Positions 1 through 13,162 of a DNA stretch of 64,000 nt are shown here, piece by piece. The notes beneath the pieces are model-generated. The model was not told the DNA's origin, made no database searches, and worked only from the letters and a program-made list of their open reading frames with translations. How positions within the stretch are numbered: the first letter of the stretch is position 1; every line of letters starts with the position of its first letter. Origin of the DNA: Maylandia zebra (taxonomy: Eukaryota; Chordata; Actinopteri; Cichliformes; Cichlidae); NCBI RefSeq assembly GCF_041146795.1, contig NC_135172.1:36317623-36381622 (forward strand). The letters run 5' to 3'. Position numbers and translations under genes: made by a program.

Positions 1-2670
1 AGGGCTTTTGTGAGGTCACTGCACAACCATATGAATAATAGATTTTAATTGATTTAACCTGGTCCTGAAGTGGGCTAAAACGCAAGCCCTGTCACTTTCA
101 GAGGGCAGCAAGAGGGGAGCATGGTCCAGCACACATCTTTAAAAGCCCCTTGACGTGAGTCCGGAATGAAATATTTACGCTGTAGTGAGGGCTGACCTCC
201 TGCTGCAAAACCACGTTGTGATCTCCAATTGATTTTTGACAAGACAATTGGGGCGAGACAAAACAAACTAGTGCTGTCCAGCTCAGTCCCTGAGTCCTCA
301 CACTGACATCAAATTACAAAAATGTAGTTTGAGAAAACCAGAATGGTCATCTACCTTTTAATCATTATTTTGGATTCAATTAAAATCTGCACTTTTTAAA
401 TTGCTGCGGTTTCAAGTGTTTTGTGAGAATAAGTCTATATATTTAGTAATATAATAAAAGTGATTTTTTTTTCTTTTTTTTATCAAGGAACTGGGCAAAT
501 TTATGCTTTATCGCCAAGCGATGACAATCAGGAAAAACCTGGAAAAGAAAGCAAGGGATCATTCGGAAAAGGTCTGGGTTGGGAGTTGAACACGCCGAAC
601 CACTCAGCCATCGGTTCACCTCATCAAATGGACATTTTAATGCGGCTTTGAGTCTCCGCGCAGCTATATTAGGAAGAAACAGTCCTTGAATAGTTGACTT
701 CTCAACAGTGACTGCAGAGAAAGGTTAATTATTAATATCTTTGCAAGTCGACATAGTGATAAAGCAATGTGCTTTTTGAATTGCATGTTATCTCTGGGTA
801 CACTTTGACCTCTTTATTTGTTGCATGTATGCTACATCAAGAATAGATGCACAAATTCAATATTTTACTTAATCAAAGTGTGGTGCAAGCTGATCCAACA
901 GGCAGTATTGAAATTATGTAGATTTATTCATAACATTAGCATGATAAATTAGGAACAAAATGAAGCAGCTACACTTGAATTATTAAGATTATGAAAAATT
1001 ATAATGAATGCTTTGCTCTTGATGTGACTTGTTTTCCTGATAAACAAAGGCCTCTAATTACCACAGAAACATCTGGGGACTTTGGTAACCTTCATTAATC
1101 TTGCCCAATCCCACCATTCATCTCCCTGCAGAGTTTCACATTAGAAAGGATAAGTGCACCAGTGACACTGCATATTAAAGCTTACTAGTTATCAGACACA
1201 TTCTCTGCGGTTACTTTCTGGCATCTTTCCTCACCTCAGGGATATTGCCCAATAACTGCCTTCTGCTGGTGGCACATCTTCAGATCCCATTGTCTCTTAG
1301 TGTTAATTGCAAGATGGTAAACAGTGATTGCAAGCCAATTAACTGCTGCTTTAAACAGAATGTTGTAGTTTCACATACTAAAAACAGGTGATGTAAGAAA
1401 TTCCATGAAAAAAAAATTCAACATATTTACAGATTTCTATGCCTAATCCCAAAGGCAAGAGCACTTTAAGTTCATCCCTGACATGTATAATAAACATGAC
1501 ATTCAGTCTGGCCTTGAACCACATATATTTCAAGTCTCTTTTCCTCACTTCACATCTATAGTCCATCATATTTTGCTGATTGTCTATGTGTCCAAGGGTT
1601 TATTATCTTTGTTTTTGTGCACTTGAGGGTCACTGTAACTCTTTGTGCCTAGGTTTGTGAGTTGGTTCATTGTACATGTGTTCCCCTCATACCTCATCCC
1701 TCATACCCTTTTTGTGAACAAAGGGTAGTGGTGTGTGGATATCTCCTTTGACCAGGGGCCAGCTGCCAAAAAACCTGGCTCAGATGAGAAGAAGAGAGCT
1801 GGGATATGAGACTGGATCAGACTGGGAGTGATAGAGGGCTATGACCAGGTGTTTGCACGTGTGAGTGTAAAGGAGGTGATGCAGGATTTAAGACAGGTAG
1901 TACAGGGCTGAGGAAGACCACTGCTGTCAAATTTCTTTTAAAGTTTCATCATTTGTTTAGTCAGTGTGTGCTTTATAGTGCATTGTGACACATGTGTTTT
2001 TGTTATGTGTGTATGCGCTGCTCCCTTTCTGACCTGCAGGATGAGTAGGGGGGAGACTCCAGCTGATTAATGGGCCTGTCGGGTCTCCCATGGTGGCATG
2101 TATCCAAACTAAATTTGGCCACTGCTGGCTAGCAGGGTCAGGTGCAGGCAATGGAGACATTAGGGAGGGCCGGCCTCACAGCAGCATCTCTTGAAAACTG
2201 CTGCACCGCAGCAGCAGGAGTACCTGGAACCAGCTAAGGCAGGTCATCCCACTGAACTCTTAAAAAGAATTGTTTATAATCTGTGACTGTCGTCAGTAAA
2301 ACTGCCTGTATTTTCACTTGAAATAACTCAAATAATTTCCAAGAAATGTTCAAAGAGGATGTAGAGATATCACCATATTTAATCGTTGTAAAGAAGTAGA
2401 TGAACTTTAAAAAAATGTAAAAGTTAAAAAGCTTTTTTAACATTTTTCTCACCTCTTTTATTCTTCGTATTAGGTAAGAAAATGAATTCCTCTAAAGAGC
2501 CTGTAAGCAAACTATAAGAACAGAGTAACAATTGAACAGTGTTGCGTGTGATGTGATTCATTACTGTACTGTAACTGCATTGTACAGTAAATATGGCATT
2601 TCTTAAAATACAGAGGTTTTATATTATCTGGCAAAATAGAAAGAAGGCATCTGCACAGAAAGCATGCTAA
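1..2670. other. Intergenic DNA, no gene recognised
   Basis: AT-rich non-coding sequence. No protein family was recognised in any frame. The only exon-like stretch is at about 487-570 (+), where a polypyrimidine run ending in AAG is followed by 28 open codons; the end does not show a good splice donor, so it is not annotated as an exon. A block near 1040-1130 and another near 2030-2160 look less AT-rich and more structured than their surroundings and could be conserved regulatory DNA, but nothing proves it. Confidence 0.5.
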
Positions 2671-3250
2671 CCAGTGCTGGGTGTCACCCGTTACAAAGTA
2701 ACAGGCATTCCTGCCACAATCAGCTAACTTCAGCTCCAGCCAGAGGAGGAAAATAGCAGAGCAGCTTTTGAGTGGAGTGGAGATATGGACTTTGTTTTAA
2801 TTGCAAAAAAGGACAATGGTAAAGTGGAAAGTGCATGCTGTATTATACTGCTAACACAATATCAGTTCTTTTCAACTGTCTTCGCAGACAGCATGCTGAC
2901 ACAAAACTAGCCAAGAACCCAGAGTGATTTAAAGGAAGAATCTTTCTTGACAGACCATGATCTTAAACAGCTAACAAAAGCAATGCTGAGCAGTCAGTAT
3001 CTTCAGTTTCTACCTGTTCATATTTACAAAGTAGAATCAATGAGTGGATCTGAAGTCTCTTTTTGGCTGGTTTTCAGCTTTGCTTTATATTGTGAGTTTT
3101 GTGTTCACACATTGTGTCCTCAGTAAGATAGGGATCCGTGTTGGTGTTTAGGACCATTGCCTATAAGTTTGTATTGTTTGCTGGTAATAATGTGACAATG
3201 TGTTTCACATCATTTTACAGAGTAACAGTAACGTAATGTAACAAGTAGTT
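2671..3250. repeat. Possible degenerate non-autonomous DNA transposon
   Basis: The left edge has the CCAGTGCTGGG...GTTACAAAGTAAC style of terminal sequence found on many fish hAT-like non-autonomous elements. A GTAAC/GTTAC-rich stretch near 3221-3250 may be the other end. The terminal repeats are poorly matched and no clear target duplication was found, so limits and family are tentative. Confidence 0.3.
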
Positions 3251-3270
3251 TAACAAATGACTTGACGTAA

Positions 3271-3341
3271 CGTGTAAACTCCACACAGACAGGCCCTGGC
3301 CAGATAGTGGAGTCGAACTCAGGACCTTTATGCTGTGAGCC
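3271..3341 (-). repeat. tRNA-like SINE-type repeat fragment
   Basis: On the minus strand this reads through a 'CAGCATAAAGGTCCTGAGT' tract and an RNA polymerase III B-box-like GTTCGACTCC, then 'TGTGTGGAGTTT'. The same consensus recurs on the plus strand at about 62.3 kb. The order, a tRNA-like B box followed by a family-specific body, is that of an old SINE-type interspersed repeat common in fishes. Only a fragment is left. Confidence 0.55.
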
Positions 3342-3749
3342 CTTTGAAAAATTGCAGCCATGTGTTAAACATAAAAGGTTGTTAGCAAAATCATTAAAAT
3401 ACTATTTATCTATAGTCAAAATGTATGTGGCTAACCATCGCACACTACTGATAGTAAGTTTTGTTTTGTTTAAAACTGAATATCACTATTTCTGTTTTGT
3501 GTCTATTTAGTTTCTGAGTAATAGTTTTGCTTTCCTTTTTTTTTTTATAGTTGTCACTATACGCCACCACATACATCAGAGTTGTATCAAACTGTTCTCC
3601 CACTAGGAGCTCAGTCTGAGTGGAGTTTTTTTTTCTCCTCCTCTTACCTCATGTAGTGTATTTTCGTTGTTTTTTTCCTATCAGCCTACCTTCTGACATC
3701 TCTGCCCAATGTGATGTTTGTGTAAAGTTGGTCAGAAGGTTCCTTTGTG
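3342..3749. other. Intergenic DNA between repeat fragments
   Basis: AT-rich sequence with T-runs. I see no gene; part may belong to the LINE whose 3' tail follows. Confidence 0.4.
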
Positions 3750-3833
3750 AGTGCGCATGCGCCATTAGCGTGCTGCCTGCTGTAACCCCTAATTTCCCTC
3801 GGGATGAATAAAGTATTCTGATTCTGATTCTGA
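3750..3833 (+). mobile_element. 3' end of a LINE (CR1/L2/Rex-type)
   Basis: The segment ends in TAATTTCCCTCGGG, then ATGAATAAAGTATTC and three copies of the tail unit TTCTGA. This is the characteristic 3' terminus of fish CR1/L2-clade LINEs, where a short microsatellite replaces the poly(A) tail. No reverse transcriptase is left, so it is a 5'-truncated dead copy in plus orientation. Confidence 0.65.
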
Positions 3834-3920
3834 TTATTGCTTTTCTTATTGCTCAGCAAAACAAAAATAAAATAAATAAATAAGAAGTTACGTTCTATTT
3901 TGGAAACAGCACAAAGATCT

Positions 3921-3968
3921 GATATATATATCTATATTTATCTATATCTATCGCTATATATATATATC
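3921..3968. repeat. (TA)n / (TATC)n simple repeat
   Basis: Alternating TA with interspersed TATC units; directly visible low-complexity tract. Confidence 0.85.
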
Positions 3969-5981
3969 TTTTACCTCTTAGATGAACAGATGTAGTCAGC
4001 TTGAGAGCAAACCTTTGCACACAGGAGCAAATAAAAGGTGTTCACGGTCTTACAAAAGTCACAAAATGCCATTTTGCCCTATTTTATAACTAATAGCTGC
4101 TGATGATACAGGCAGCACCGCTAAACTGTAGACATAACCAACAGCATCCTACTCACAACCACATCCATCCTCCACAGTGACATTTCCCTGTCCATCTTGC
4201 AGTGCAATCAGCACTATCCATTATGTATTCGCTACTAGGTAACAAGCACAACTTGACCAATTACAACAACAATGGTAGACCCCGCAGCTCATTTTTCTCT
4301 GTGTTTTTGCCAGCGCTGTCATGGCGACCTCTACAACGGATGGACGTCAAGACTAGTTGGCAGGTCATCCAAGGTGGGCAATGCGAGTACATAATTACAG
4401 CTTGGGAACATTTGCCCTTTGCAAATTGTATGAAATGCATAGTGGCTAATTGGGCCACTCTGGCATTTGTGGAGTTCATGGGGTCATCTTTTATGTGACG
4501 GCCATTATCACTAAAGTGATAAGAATGATAGGCCCACTCAGCTCCCCCTGGTTCCTTTGCTGTATCCATAGAAATAACTGAGACTGGGTCAACTTGAGGA
4601 AGACATTACATAGTCAGTCATGAAGGTCATAAAATTAAGGCTTTTGCTATGTCCAAAAAAGTCTGTTTTGCTTTGGTATAATGCATTTTTTTAATGGATG
4701 AACCATATTCTCTTTAGTTATAGGCTAAGAGGATAAAACTGCAAAATCATCACACCCCAACCCCAATCCGCTATTAATGAACATTGAATGACATTATTTT
4801 TTAGTTATTGTGTAGTTTTCTGATTGTGGCATTTAGAGGTTAGAGTTCTCTATTATCAAAAAGTAGATTACTTTACCACTGCATTGTACCTGCTAATCTT
4901 TTCAGAGACAATTTACTTTGAATTGGTTCCCTTGGATGATTCAAAGATGTAAGATTAGAGTTTAATAATGTATTTTAGACAAAGAGATAACCTGACTTCA
5001 TGCAAGTGAAAAGATAACACAAACTGTAAGCTCTTGAAACCTATAACCTTGTGCACTTACACATATTTTTACTGAAAAACTGTCCTTCATCTACCTAAAT
5101 ATCAAGAAACCTTGAGCATTCACAGTGACAATAGCAAACCTCTTCACATTGAGGAACCTCAGCACATTTCATCATGCAAAGGAAAAAAATATCATGTTTT
5201 ATTATTTTAAAACCTCCTATCTGACAAGGAACTTCTGCCATTCCACCAACACCCCCCAGTTCACAGTGAAGGAAGAATGTGCTAAATCCTCCTCAGGTGG
5301 GGGAGTTGGCCCATCAGCCATTGTCAGACTCCATTCTCATACAGACTGATAAATCTCTCTACTTGCATCCACACCCCTACATTAAGTAAAGGTAGCCCCA
5401 TCTGCTCCCTATTAATTCCCCAGCAGGCGACTTATCACCTCAACCCTAGTGACCCCTTATGCCTCCTACATCCTCCCTGCTTTTCTCCTTTACTCACTTC
5501 TTCTTTTACCTCTGTACTCCCTCATTCCTGGACCCTATTCATCTCATCTTCTGCATGTTTTATACACTGCAGTTGAAGAGGTTTGTTGACATTTCATTTT
5601 ACTGTGCCTTAGAATATGGATTTATACACATGCACACACATGAACACACACAGAATAACCTTTTTGGTAACTGCTAAGCTCTCCAGCAATCCAGCTCCTC
5701 CTATGCCCTGGTGGCGGGAGTTCAGCGGACAAGTCTGGTCCTCTAGGTCAATGGCAAATGAGAAACAGAGCTTTAGGATTAGGCAGGAGATAGCTGAGGG
5801 TTCAGGAGCCTTTCTCTGGCTTTGATTAGCTCCCTCGCTTGATTAAATGCCCATCGTCAGGGAAAAAAGATGAAAATTGGACGAGGGGAAAAGAAGAGAA
5901 GAGGGAGACAGAGTCAAGGCCATTTGTTTTCTCAGCTGGGGCTAGTTCAAGTGGTTGTCTTTTGGAGCCCTCTGGCCCAGG

Positions 5982-5983
<2 letters not shown>
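3969..5983. other. Intergenic DNA, no gene recognised
   Basis: Open frames here are short, overlap on both strands and lack codon bias or splice context. I see no RNA gene or recognisable mobile element. Confidence 0.5.
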
Positions 5984-6058
<75 letters not shown>

Positions 6059-6067
6059 CACACAACA

Positions 6068-6102
<35 letters not shown>
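5984..6102. repeat. (CA)n-(GA)n compound microsatellite
   Basis: About 100 bp of nearly pure CA dinucleotides, broken once by CAACACAACA, running into (AG)n. A further short CA run lies at about 6138-6163. Apparent Cys/Val or His/Thr open frames across it are artefacts of the repeat. Confidence 0.97.
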
Positions 6103-6103
<1 letters not shown>

Positions 6104-7127
6104 CTCTCTCACATACACATAAAAGCACTGCACATAAACACACACACACACACACACACACACTGAGATTAATATAAATGTCCTGAGGGAGGAGAAAATA
6201 AGTCAGAAGGTTGGCTCTCTCAAATCCACCACCTCACTCTCCTACTTTCCAGTCCTATTCCTCACTTACTTGTTTACCCCCTCATCTTTCTCACTCCCAC
6301 TTTTTCTGTCTTTCTCCCCCAACTGTACTCTGTTCCAGTCTGGTCTGTCATGGTAACCTGACTCCGGCGGCTTCTGACACGATCCAGACCGCTCATAGCC
6401 CCTGCCCAACACTTTCACCACCAGAGCCAGACAGTAAAACAACCAGATTACTACCACATGTTCCCCCTCTTTCTTTTCTCTCTCATTTTTTGCCTGATGA
6501 AGACCCGGTATGGTCAAAACGCTGCCACTCTTCAGTCATATAAATTTCTGGGAGTTGTAATTCTTCATGTGGACACGAACATTTTTTTTTTACATTGCCT
6601 TCTCTCCTTCTTTCATACACAGATGAATGCTGGAAAGCCACACCACCATCGTTGCTAGCAGACTCAGTAGCACTGGTCACACCAAAAACCCCACAGCGAG
6701 TTATAGTGACCCAATCTGTGTGGGAAAATTTGCTGGGGGGTGGAGGTTTGTGTGTGTGGACGGTGTTCAGACAGACTAGTTATGATAGTATAGATAATTG
6801 TTTCAGACTGGCAGGGTGTGTGTGTATGTGTGTGTGTGTGTGTGTGTTGGAGAGGGCAGAGTGAGAAAAAAAATTAAGATTTAAAAGACAGCCCATTTTT
6901 ATTCACAGGACACAAACTATTCTTTTCTTTTTTGAAAAATCAACCCCCTGCATCTTCTAAAAAGTGTCCAACATGTCCAAAGTTGCTGGTTGGTGCAATT
7001 TACAAAACAACAAGGAAGTGCTCAATCAAATCACAATCCAGAAGATTAGAGTTTGTGTTCAATGTGGGAGCATTTTGTTTGTGTGCTCATCTGCCTTAGA
7101 TCCCATTCTTAATTCATAGAGTTTTCA
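6103..7127. other. Intergenic DNA with a TG microsatellite
   Basis: Pyrimidine-rich sequence (about 6210-6490), then unique sequence and a (TG)n tract at about 6816-6848. No gene recognised. Confidence 0.5.
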
Positions 7128-7690
7128 GATGTCAGCCCACCCTTTGCAACTTTAACAGCTGAAACTTCTGTAGGTTTAGGAGTGTGTTCATGGGAATCTT
7201 TGACCATTTTTCCAGAAGCACATTTGTGAGATCAGACACTGATGTTGGACAAAAAGGCCTTGCTCACAGTCTCTGCTCTAACTCATCCCAAAGATTTTCA
7301 GTCAGGTTGAGGATAGGATTCTGTGCAGGCCAGTCAAGTCCTTCCACACCAAACTCACTCTTTCATGTCTTTCATGAACCTAGCTTTGTGCATTGGTGAG
7401 CAGACATGTTGGAATGGGAAGGGGCCATCCCCAAACTGTTCCAACATGAAACTATTCAAAATGTCTTGGTATGCTGAAGCATTAAGAGCTTTCACCGGAA
7501 CAAAGGGGCCACACACTAACCACCACCAACAACCTTTACCCTTGGCACAATGTAGTCCAGACAAGTGCCGTTCTCTTGGCAACCTCCAAACCCATATTCG
7601 TTCATCATGACTCCATTGGCAGTGTGCTTTACACGAGTACACACAACACTCTGCATAGAACCAATCTCAAGGCCACACAAATGTCATAGT
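7128..7690 (-). mobile_element. Tc1/mariner-family transposase relic
   Basis: Read on the minus strand, the segment carries recognisable Tc1-type transposase blocks: 'AYQDILNSFML' followed by 'EQFGDGPFPFQHVCSPMHKA' (about 7380-7480), then remnants of the region leading to the third catalytic acidic residue. These are landmarks of the DDE transposase common in fish Tc1-like elements. The frame is broken by small deletions and stops, both inverted repeats are absent and the N-terminal DNA-binding part is missing, so this is an inactive central fragment. Family assignment rests on remembered consensus, not a database search. Confidence 0.82.
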
Positions 7691-10600
7691 AAGGAATAAT
7701 TTGATAATTAAACTGTTTTCCCACAAAGACTTTGAAAAACATTGGGAAAATTAAATTGGGACAGTTTCCAGAGCTGCTCACATTAGTAGGAGATGCATTG
7801 AGATCACTACTGAAAATCCTCTTATTGGTACCACAAGAATTCTCTTTGGGAAGAGCATGTAAGGTTCATTTCTTGTTATTATGTCATAAAATGAATGTTG
7901 CATTTCTGTTGTGTTTACATCATATTTGTCTCCATCTAATATTTTATTAATGCTGCGATACAGGTCCAGAGTTGTAAAATCCAGAGTCTGTAAGTATAGC
8001 AGTTGTACTGATAAGCCTTTAAATGAAAGCATCTGCTACTCGAACTTGGCAGCATTTTATCACTGGTATCCTAGTCAGTACAATCCCACCAAAACAACCA
8101 CTGCATTGTTTTATCACATGGCTGATTTTAGTTTAAATGTTACTTTACTCAACCGTTTGGGGAGGCATTGTTGGCTGTCTCTGGGGTTTGTTACATAGAG
8201 AAGAAATTAGCGTGATTTTTCTGCACTGAGATGACAGACCGGCCTGGGCTGCGCACTTGGTGGTCAGAGTTGTAAGGTTAGTTTATATAAACCTTACAAA
8301 TGGAAGAGCTGGAAGATAGGAAAGCGTTGTAATATTGAGTTGTGTATGAATGAATGACTTGACTGGTATTCTTTAGAGTTACGTGGAATTACATTGGTTC
8401 ACATATACGTCCTACTCTTGCACTAAACCCAAACTCTAGAAGTATTAAATTAAGAAGTCGTGGCATGTTATTGTGGAGATTTCAAAGTGCACTTTGAGCT
8501 AAGGTACAAAGTAAAAAAAACGAACTAATTACTTTTTTATGGAATAATATGTAATGATAATCTCCATGTGCAATTCTGCAAGTTCCACCCACTGCATATA
8601 ACATATTTATTCCCATTTTTAGGTCTGTTATATTTATTTTTCTCTTAAACATTTTAACAAAATAATTGAACATGACTCTTATCTTTATGCTGTAACTACT
8701 TGAAAAAAAAGCAACTAACAGTCCAAAGGTACGAGTGAAAGCATTGAAGAGTTCATCTTGTACAGAAACTACAACACTGCCTGATATTCATAGAGTTATC
8801 GTTAAAGAGTTGTGGTCCCCTTTTGACTTTGCACCTGCAAAATGATCCCTCCCTCCTCCGCACTTTGTGGCAGGCGCCGCCTTGGTCATTCTGCATGCCC
8901 AGGCACATTATCAACTTGCAATTACACTCAAACACTCTGTTCAACTCGCCCAAATGAACCAGCTGGTGATACAGCAACACTGCTTTACAAACACACTGAC
9001 TACTTGCATATTCTTAAATAAGAGGTCTTCCTATCACAAATAACCCTAATATGAACTTAATGCAGAGTAATGAATCTGTTGGAGCTTCATTCCACCATAC
9101 TGGAAAGTTAATAAAACAATATTGCAATTGGTAGGGAAAGAGAGCTCTGTGGACCAAGCTTTAGATTAGGCCCCTAATGGCTCTGAAGCCGGAGGCTAAA
9201 TTGAAATGTAAAACCCAGAGCGAGACCCTAATTCACCCTTATCTGTGTGAGTGACGAGCCTGCCTCCCCCGACTGAGATTGGGGCCATTGAGTTGGATGA
9301 ACTGCAATTTGCTTTGTTAGAGGTAGGTGTATATGCATGCACGGCCCAAATCACAGTATGGAGCTATAGAAAGCGTGTTTGGAATGCATTGCAATAAATG
9401 AAAAAGGTTCAAAGGCTCCCCCTCTTCTTTTTCTGTCTCTCTTTCTTTGCACTCCTCTGTGAAGTGAATCTGAAGCAGATACTGGGTTACAATGCAACAC
9501 CAAAGGAAAAGCAACTCAGTATGTTCAGATACAAGTGGTGAATTCAGTATTTTGAATAGATGGCGTCCATAATCAAATACTAAAAAAGTATTAAGGTGTT
9601 TGCTGGAAATTGTGGAAACGAGAGTTACCATTTTTGACAACATGCTGCAGGACTTTTGTGACCCTGGACTGGTTGCACTATAACACACAAAACAACAGCA
9701 CACCTCCTCCTCCATATCTCTTCCTATATGCTCAGTCAACAGGCCAGTCGTCCACCTGTTCCCAATATGGTACCTCAGTAAAATCTCTCTCTTTCACCTC
9801 CACTTCCTAGTCTCTCTATTTTTCATGCTCATTCCTTCCTCTCCTATACCCTTAATAACCTTCTTTTTTCTTATCTCCCCTCATTTTTGCCACCACTGGT
9901 GCTTCCATCGCTGGCCGTTCATCACCCTGATCAAATCTAGCAGCTGAAAAACCGCTCACTGCCACTCCATGAGTTTTTATTTTTTATTTTTTTAAACTCC
10001 CTGGACTCATTTGCATATGCGTCCAGTTAATTAGCGTGGGGGGCGCAGGTGTGTGGTGATAATCATTATTAAACATGACAGTCACCTGTGACCGTACTGC
10101 CCTCCTCAACCCTACACATATAAACACTCACGCACACTCAAACACACACTGCCTCTGCAGCATTATCTTAACAACAGGGAGCATCGCTGAGAATAGCCAC
10201 TGATGATATACTTTCCTATTTCTATTTAATGCGTATTTCTACATATGCATTCACTTTTTCAGCAGTTATGTCTACAGCACAGGTTCAAGACAAGATGAGC
10301 AGGTTGTGGATAAGCTGGCTTCTTCTCAGCTAATTCTGTGCTCAGGTTCTTTTGGCTGCAACGTCTGAAAAGTTTTTAAAATAATTATGAAAGAAGAAGT
10401 AAGTAGATAGACTCTGTGTGTTGGCCTGTTGACATCACTGGGACTTCTGGTTCCTTTACTCCATTTGCCAGGCCAAGATTTTTGCCAGAATCAGCATGCA
10501 TAGCACTGTTGCATGCAAATTTACATTTTTACTTGTGTGCGTGTTTTCTTGTATGTGTGGATTTTGCTTTAACTCCGAAGGCATGTGTAAATGGGTGTGA

Positions 10601-11214
10601 ATAATACACACCTGATGATGAGCTTATATTGTGGAAATCTGATGAGATGGGGGTCGGCGTACATTAGTAGTTACAGTATAGTAGTTATAAATGTTTATAA
10701 ATACCCTGTATATTCATGGAATTTTAGGATTATCTTGTAGTCCCTTTATTTTGACATAAATAAAAAATTAGCTTATTGTAAATTAAGATATTGGACATCC
10801 AGACAAAAATAACATACCACTACAGTGACTACATGATTATATAAACAGCTATTTTTGGTGATATTATTAATGCAAATTTTAAGAAAGCTCTGATACACGC
10901 AAGCAAAGAATATTCTACTCAATCTTTGTATTTTTATGAGATTACAAATCAATCATATGAATGCATGACAGACATCAGTACATGTTTTCTCTAAATAGAC
11001 CTGTGTCACCCTCTGCTGTACGATTGTAAAAAGTGCAGTGCATTGGTGCTCAGTGTCTTGGGACATTTTTATTAACAATTTATCTTAATTTTTACCTAAA
11101 TTTAACAAGTTTTTGAAAGCTTTGCACTCACGCTGCTCACACCATAGTAAGAGGGTCCTTCTAATTCATCCGTCATCCCCGAAACCTCAGCAATAAATGT
11201 ATGGTGAAAAACAG
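7691..11214. other. Intergenic DNA with possible conserved non-coding blocks
   Basis: No gene recognised. Several stretches are GC-balanced and lack repeat character: about 8800-8960, 9120-9300, and 9990-10095, the last with an octamer-like ATTTGCATAT and several TAAT cores. Such texture is typical of conserved non-coding elements, but conservation cannot be tested here. Confidence 0.4.
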
Positions 11215-11340
11215 AACGGGCAACTGGAGCATGTGTTTTTTTTTATATTTGGTATGTTGTCTTCATACTCGTTTCAGTTAAATACAGAGTTTAAATAATT
11301 TGAAAATCATTGTGTTTTGTCGAATTTACATTTTGTTTAG
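11215..11340 (+). repeat. Interspersed repeat fragment, unclassified
   Basis: A T-run followed by 'TTTGAAAATCATTGTGTTTT' and an A/T-rich tail resembles the terminal part of a dispersed repeat frequent in percomorph genomes. Family not determined; no coding remnant. Confidence 0.35.
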
Positions 11341-12229
11341 ACTTTTGTAAACAGGCTTGCACAATAATTGCAATAAGGAATTGAACACAATAAATGGGCC
11401 ATTAATATTTGTGGGGTTTTATATATATTTTGATATTCTGGACGAATCTGAATGAATAAGGTCATTAAGCTTGGCTGCATGATATGGTAAAACTTGTTTC
11501 TACATGTATGCATGAAGATATTTTTGAGTAATCGCTTCCACACCGTGTACTTTTGAACAAAACAATAAACTATGACAGTAAAACAAACGCATAAAGTCCA
11601 AAAACTACAACTCATGATGCTCCTGACAAGGCATTAACTATCAGACTCATCCTTCAGCATGGCTGTCCAGGAGCCACTTACAGGTGAGTAGCGGCTTTTT
11701 AAAAGATCCACCCATCCATTAAAGTTGCATACACTTTGGATAGCTCACCAGCCAGTGTGGCTTACACCAAAACACTGAATAGATTTGATTTTTCTGTATC
11801 ACACATTTTCCAGTAAAGTACATGATGTTACAACAATTTTCTCACTCACATTACCTCTGCTATTCAAATGAGACTTAATGGGTTTTTTCTGTAAATTAAC
11901 TGTAGGAACTCAGATATTTAGAAATGAAATGTAACCCAAGATTTGGTCCCAAGCTCTGATTTTTTTTTTTTCTGTCTGGGATTCTTAGTTCTCTGTTAGG
12001 AAAATTAAGGGAGAACTTGGAACAATCGATGGGAGCACGTTTTTAGCCTAATTTTTATCTTTAATTTTTGGAATGATTTACAATTTAGCTATCAATGGGA
12101 TGGTGATATGATGATTTACTTACTGTTCTTACATCATTTTGTTTTTCTCAGTGAATTACTATACAAAATATAACATAATCTGAGTCTTTTGAATGACTTT
12201 AAATTCTTGTTTCATAGTTTTTATCTAAT
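11341..12229. other. Intergenic DNA, nothing recognised
   Basis: AT-rich, no convincing open frame, RNA gene or repeat border. Confidence 0.45.
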
Positions 12230-12890
12230 CAGTTCTTTGTCACGTTTATTACTTTTTGCATTTTAAATATTTTGGATCTTTAGTTCATAGTTCTCTCTAA
12301 TACAGTTTCTCTTTCTTCAGTTGTTATGTACTTCCTGTTTTACCGAGATAGTTCATTGTCTCCTGTGTCTTGTGTTTAATTTTACTACCTTTGCCTCATT
12401 CCCCATATTAGTTTCAGCTGTTGCTCCCAGTGTTCCTATTTTTACACTTTTCCTTGTTTACGCTTTGGCCCTTGTGTTCCCATGTTTCCCATTTCATGTC
12501 TGTCAGTCGTTCAGGTTTTTCTTTCAGTTTTACTTTAAAAGCTTTTATTCTGTGCCCTGTTAGTTTTTATTTTCTATCGTGTCTGTTCCCTGATTGTTAT
12601 CACCTACTGAATGTATGCGCCAGTATCTTGTTCACACTACTGTGTCTAATCTATAATCAGCCCTTTGTGTGTGTATGTGTATATAGCCGAGTCATCTTTC
12701 TTGTGTCCTTCATCAAGTTGTATGTTCTCCTTTCTGATAGCTTTGTCTCTTTTTGGATTTGTTCCCCACCCCTTGTGCTTTTGTTACCTCTTTATTTTTA
12801 TGAGTCCTATGTCTCAGCCACAGTGAGGGTTTGCTTTTATTTGAGGCTCATGAATCTCATGTGCATGTGGTAATAAGACTTAATAGTGTC
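12230..12890 (+). repeat. Pyrimidine-rich interspersed repeat, LTR-like
   Basis: A long strand-asymmetric T/C-rich block with phrases such as 'CCTGTGTCTTGTGTTTAAT' and 'GTATATAGCCGAGTC' that resemble a dispersed LTR-like repeat in fish genomes. The two overlapping open frames through it are hydrophobic only because of T-rich codons and are not taken as genes. No terminal duplications were found. Confidence 0.4.
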
Positions 12891-13162
12891 ATGCCATTTA
12901 TTAATGTCTGCAGCAGTTGTATCCCTCTTATTCACTGATGCGTGTGTACACATTATTCAAGCACAACTGCACTGTATCAAATGTTGCACAATTTACTAGC
13001 CCTAAAAGGTAATTGGATTAAAATGGCATGTCATATTAAAGTACAGTTTAAGAACTTAATTTGAGATTAACCAATCACTTAAATCTGATACAGATGTTAA
13101 TAAGTGTTACATGTCACGATAAGTGGCTCTGTTGTTGTTTTTTGGTTGCTCTTGTCTTTCAG

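Noticed and set aside
5826..6177. Long Cys/Val and His/Thr open frames on both strands
   Set aside because: Translation of a CA microsatellite; no stops occur in such repeats.
12321..12873. Hydrophobic 80- and 150-codon frames suggesting a membrane protein
   Set aside because: Hydrophobicity follows from a T-rich repeat strand; no start context, splice sites or family match.
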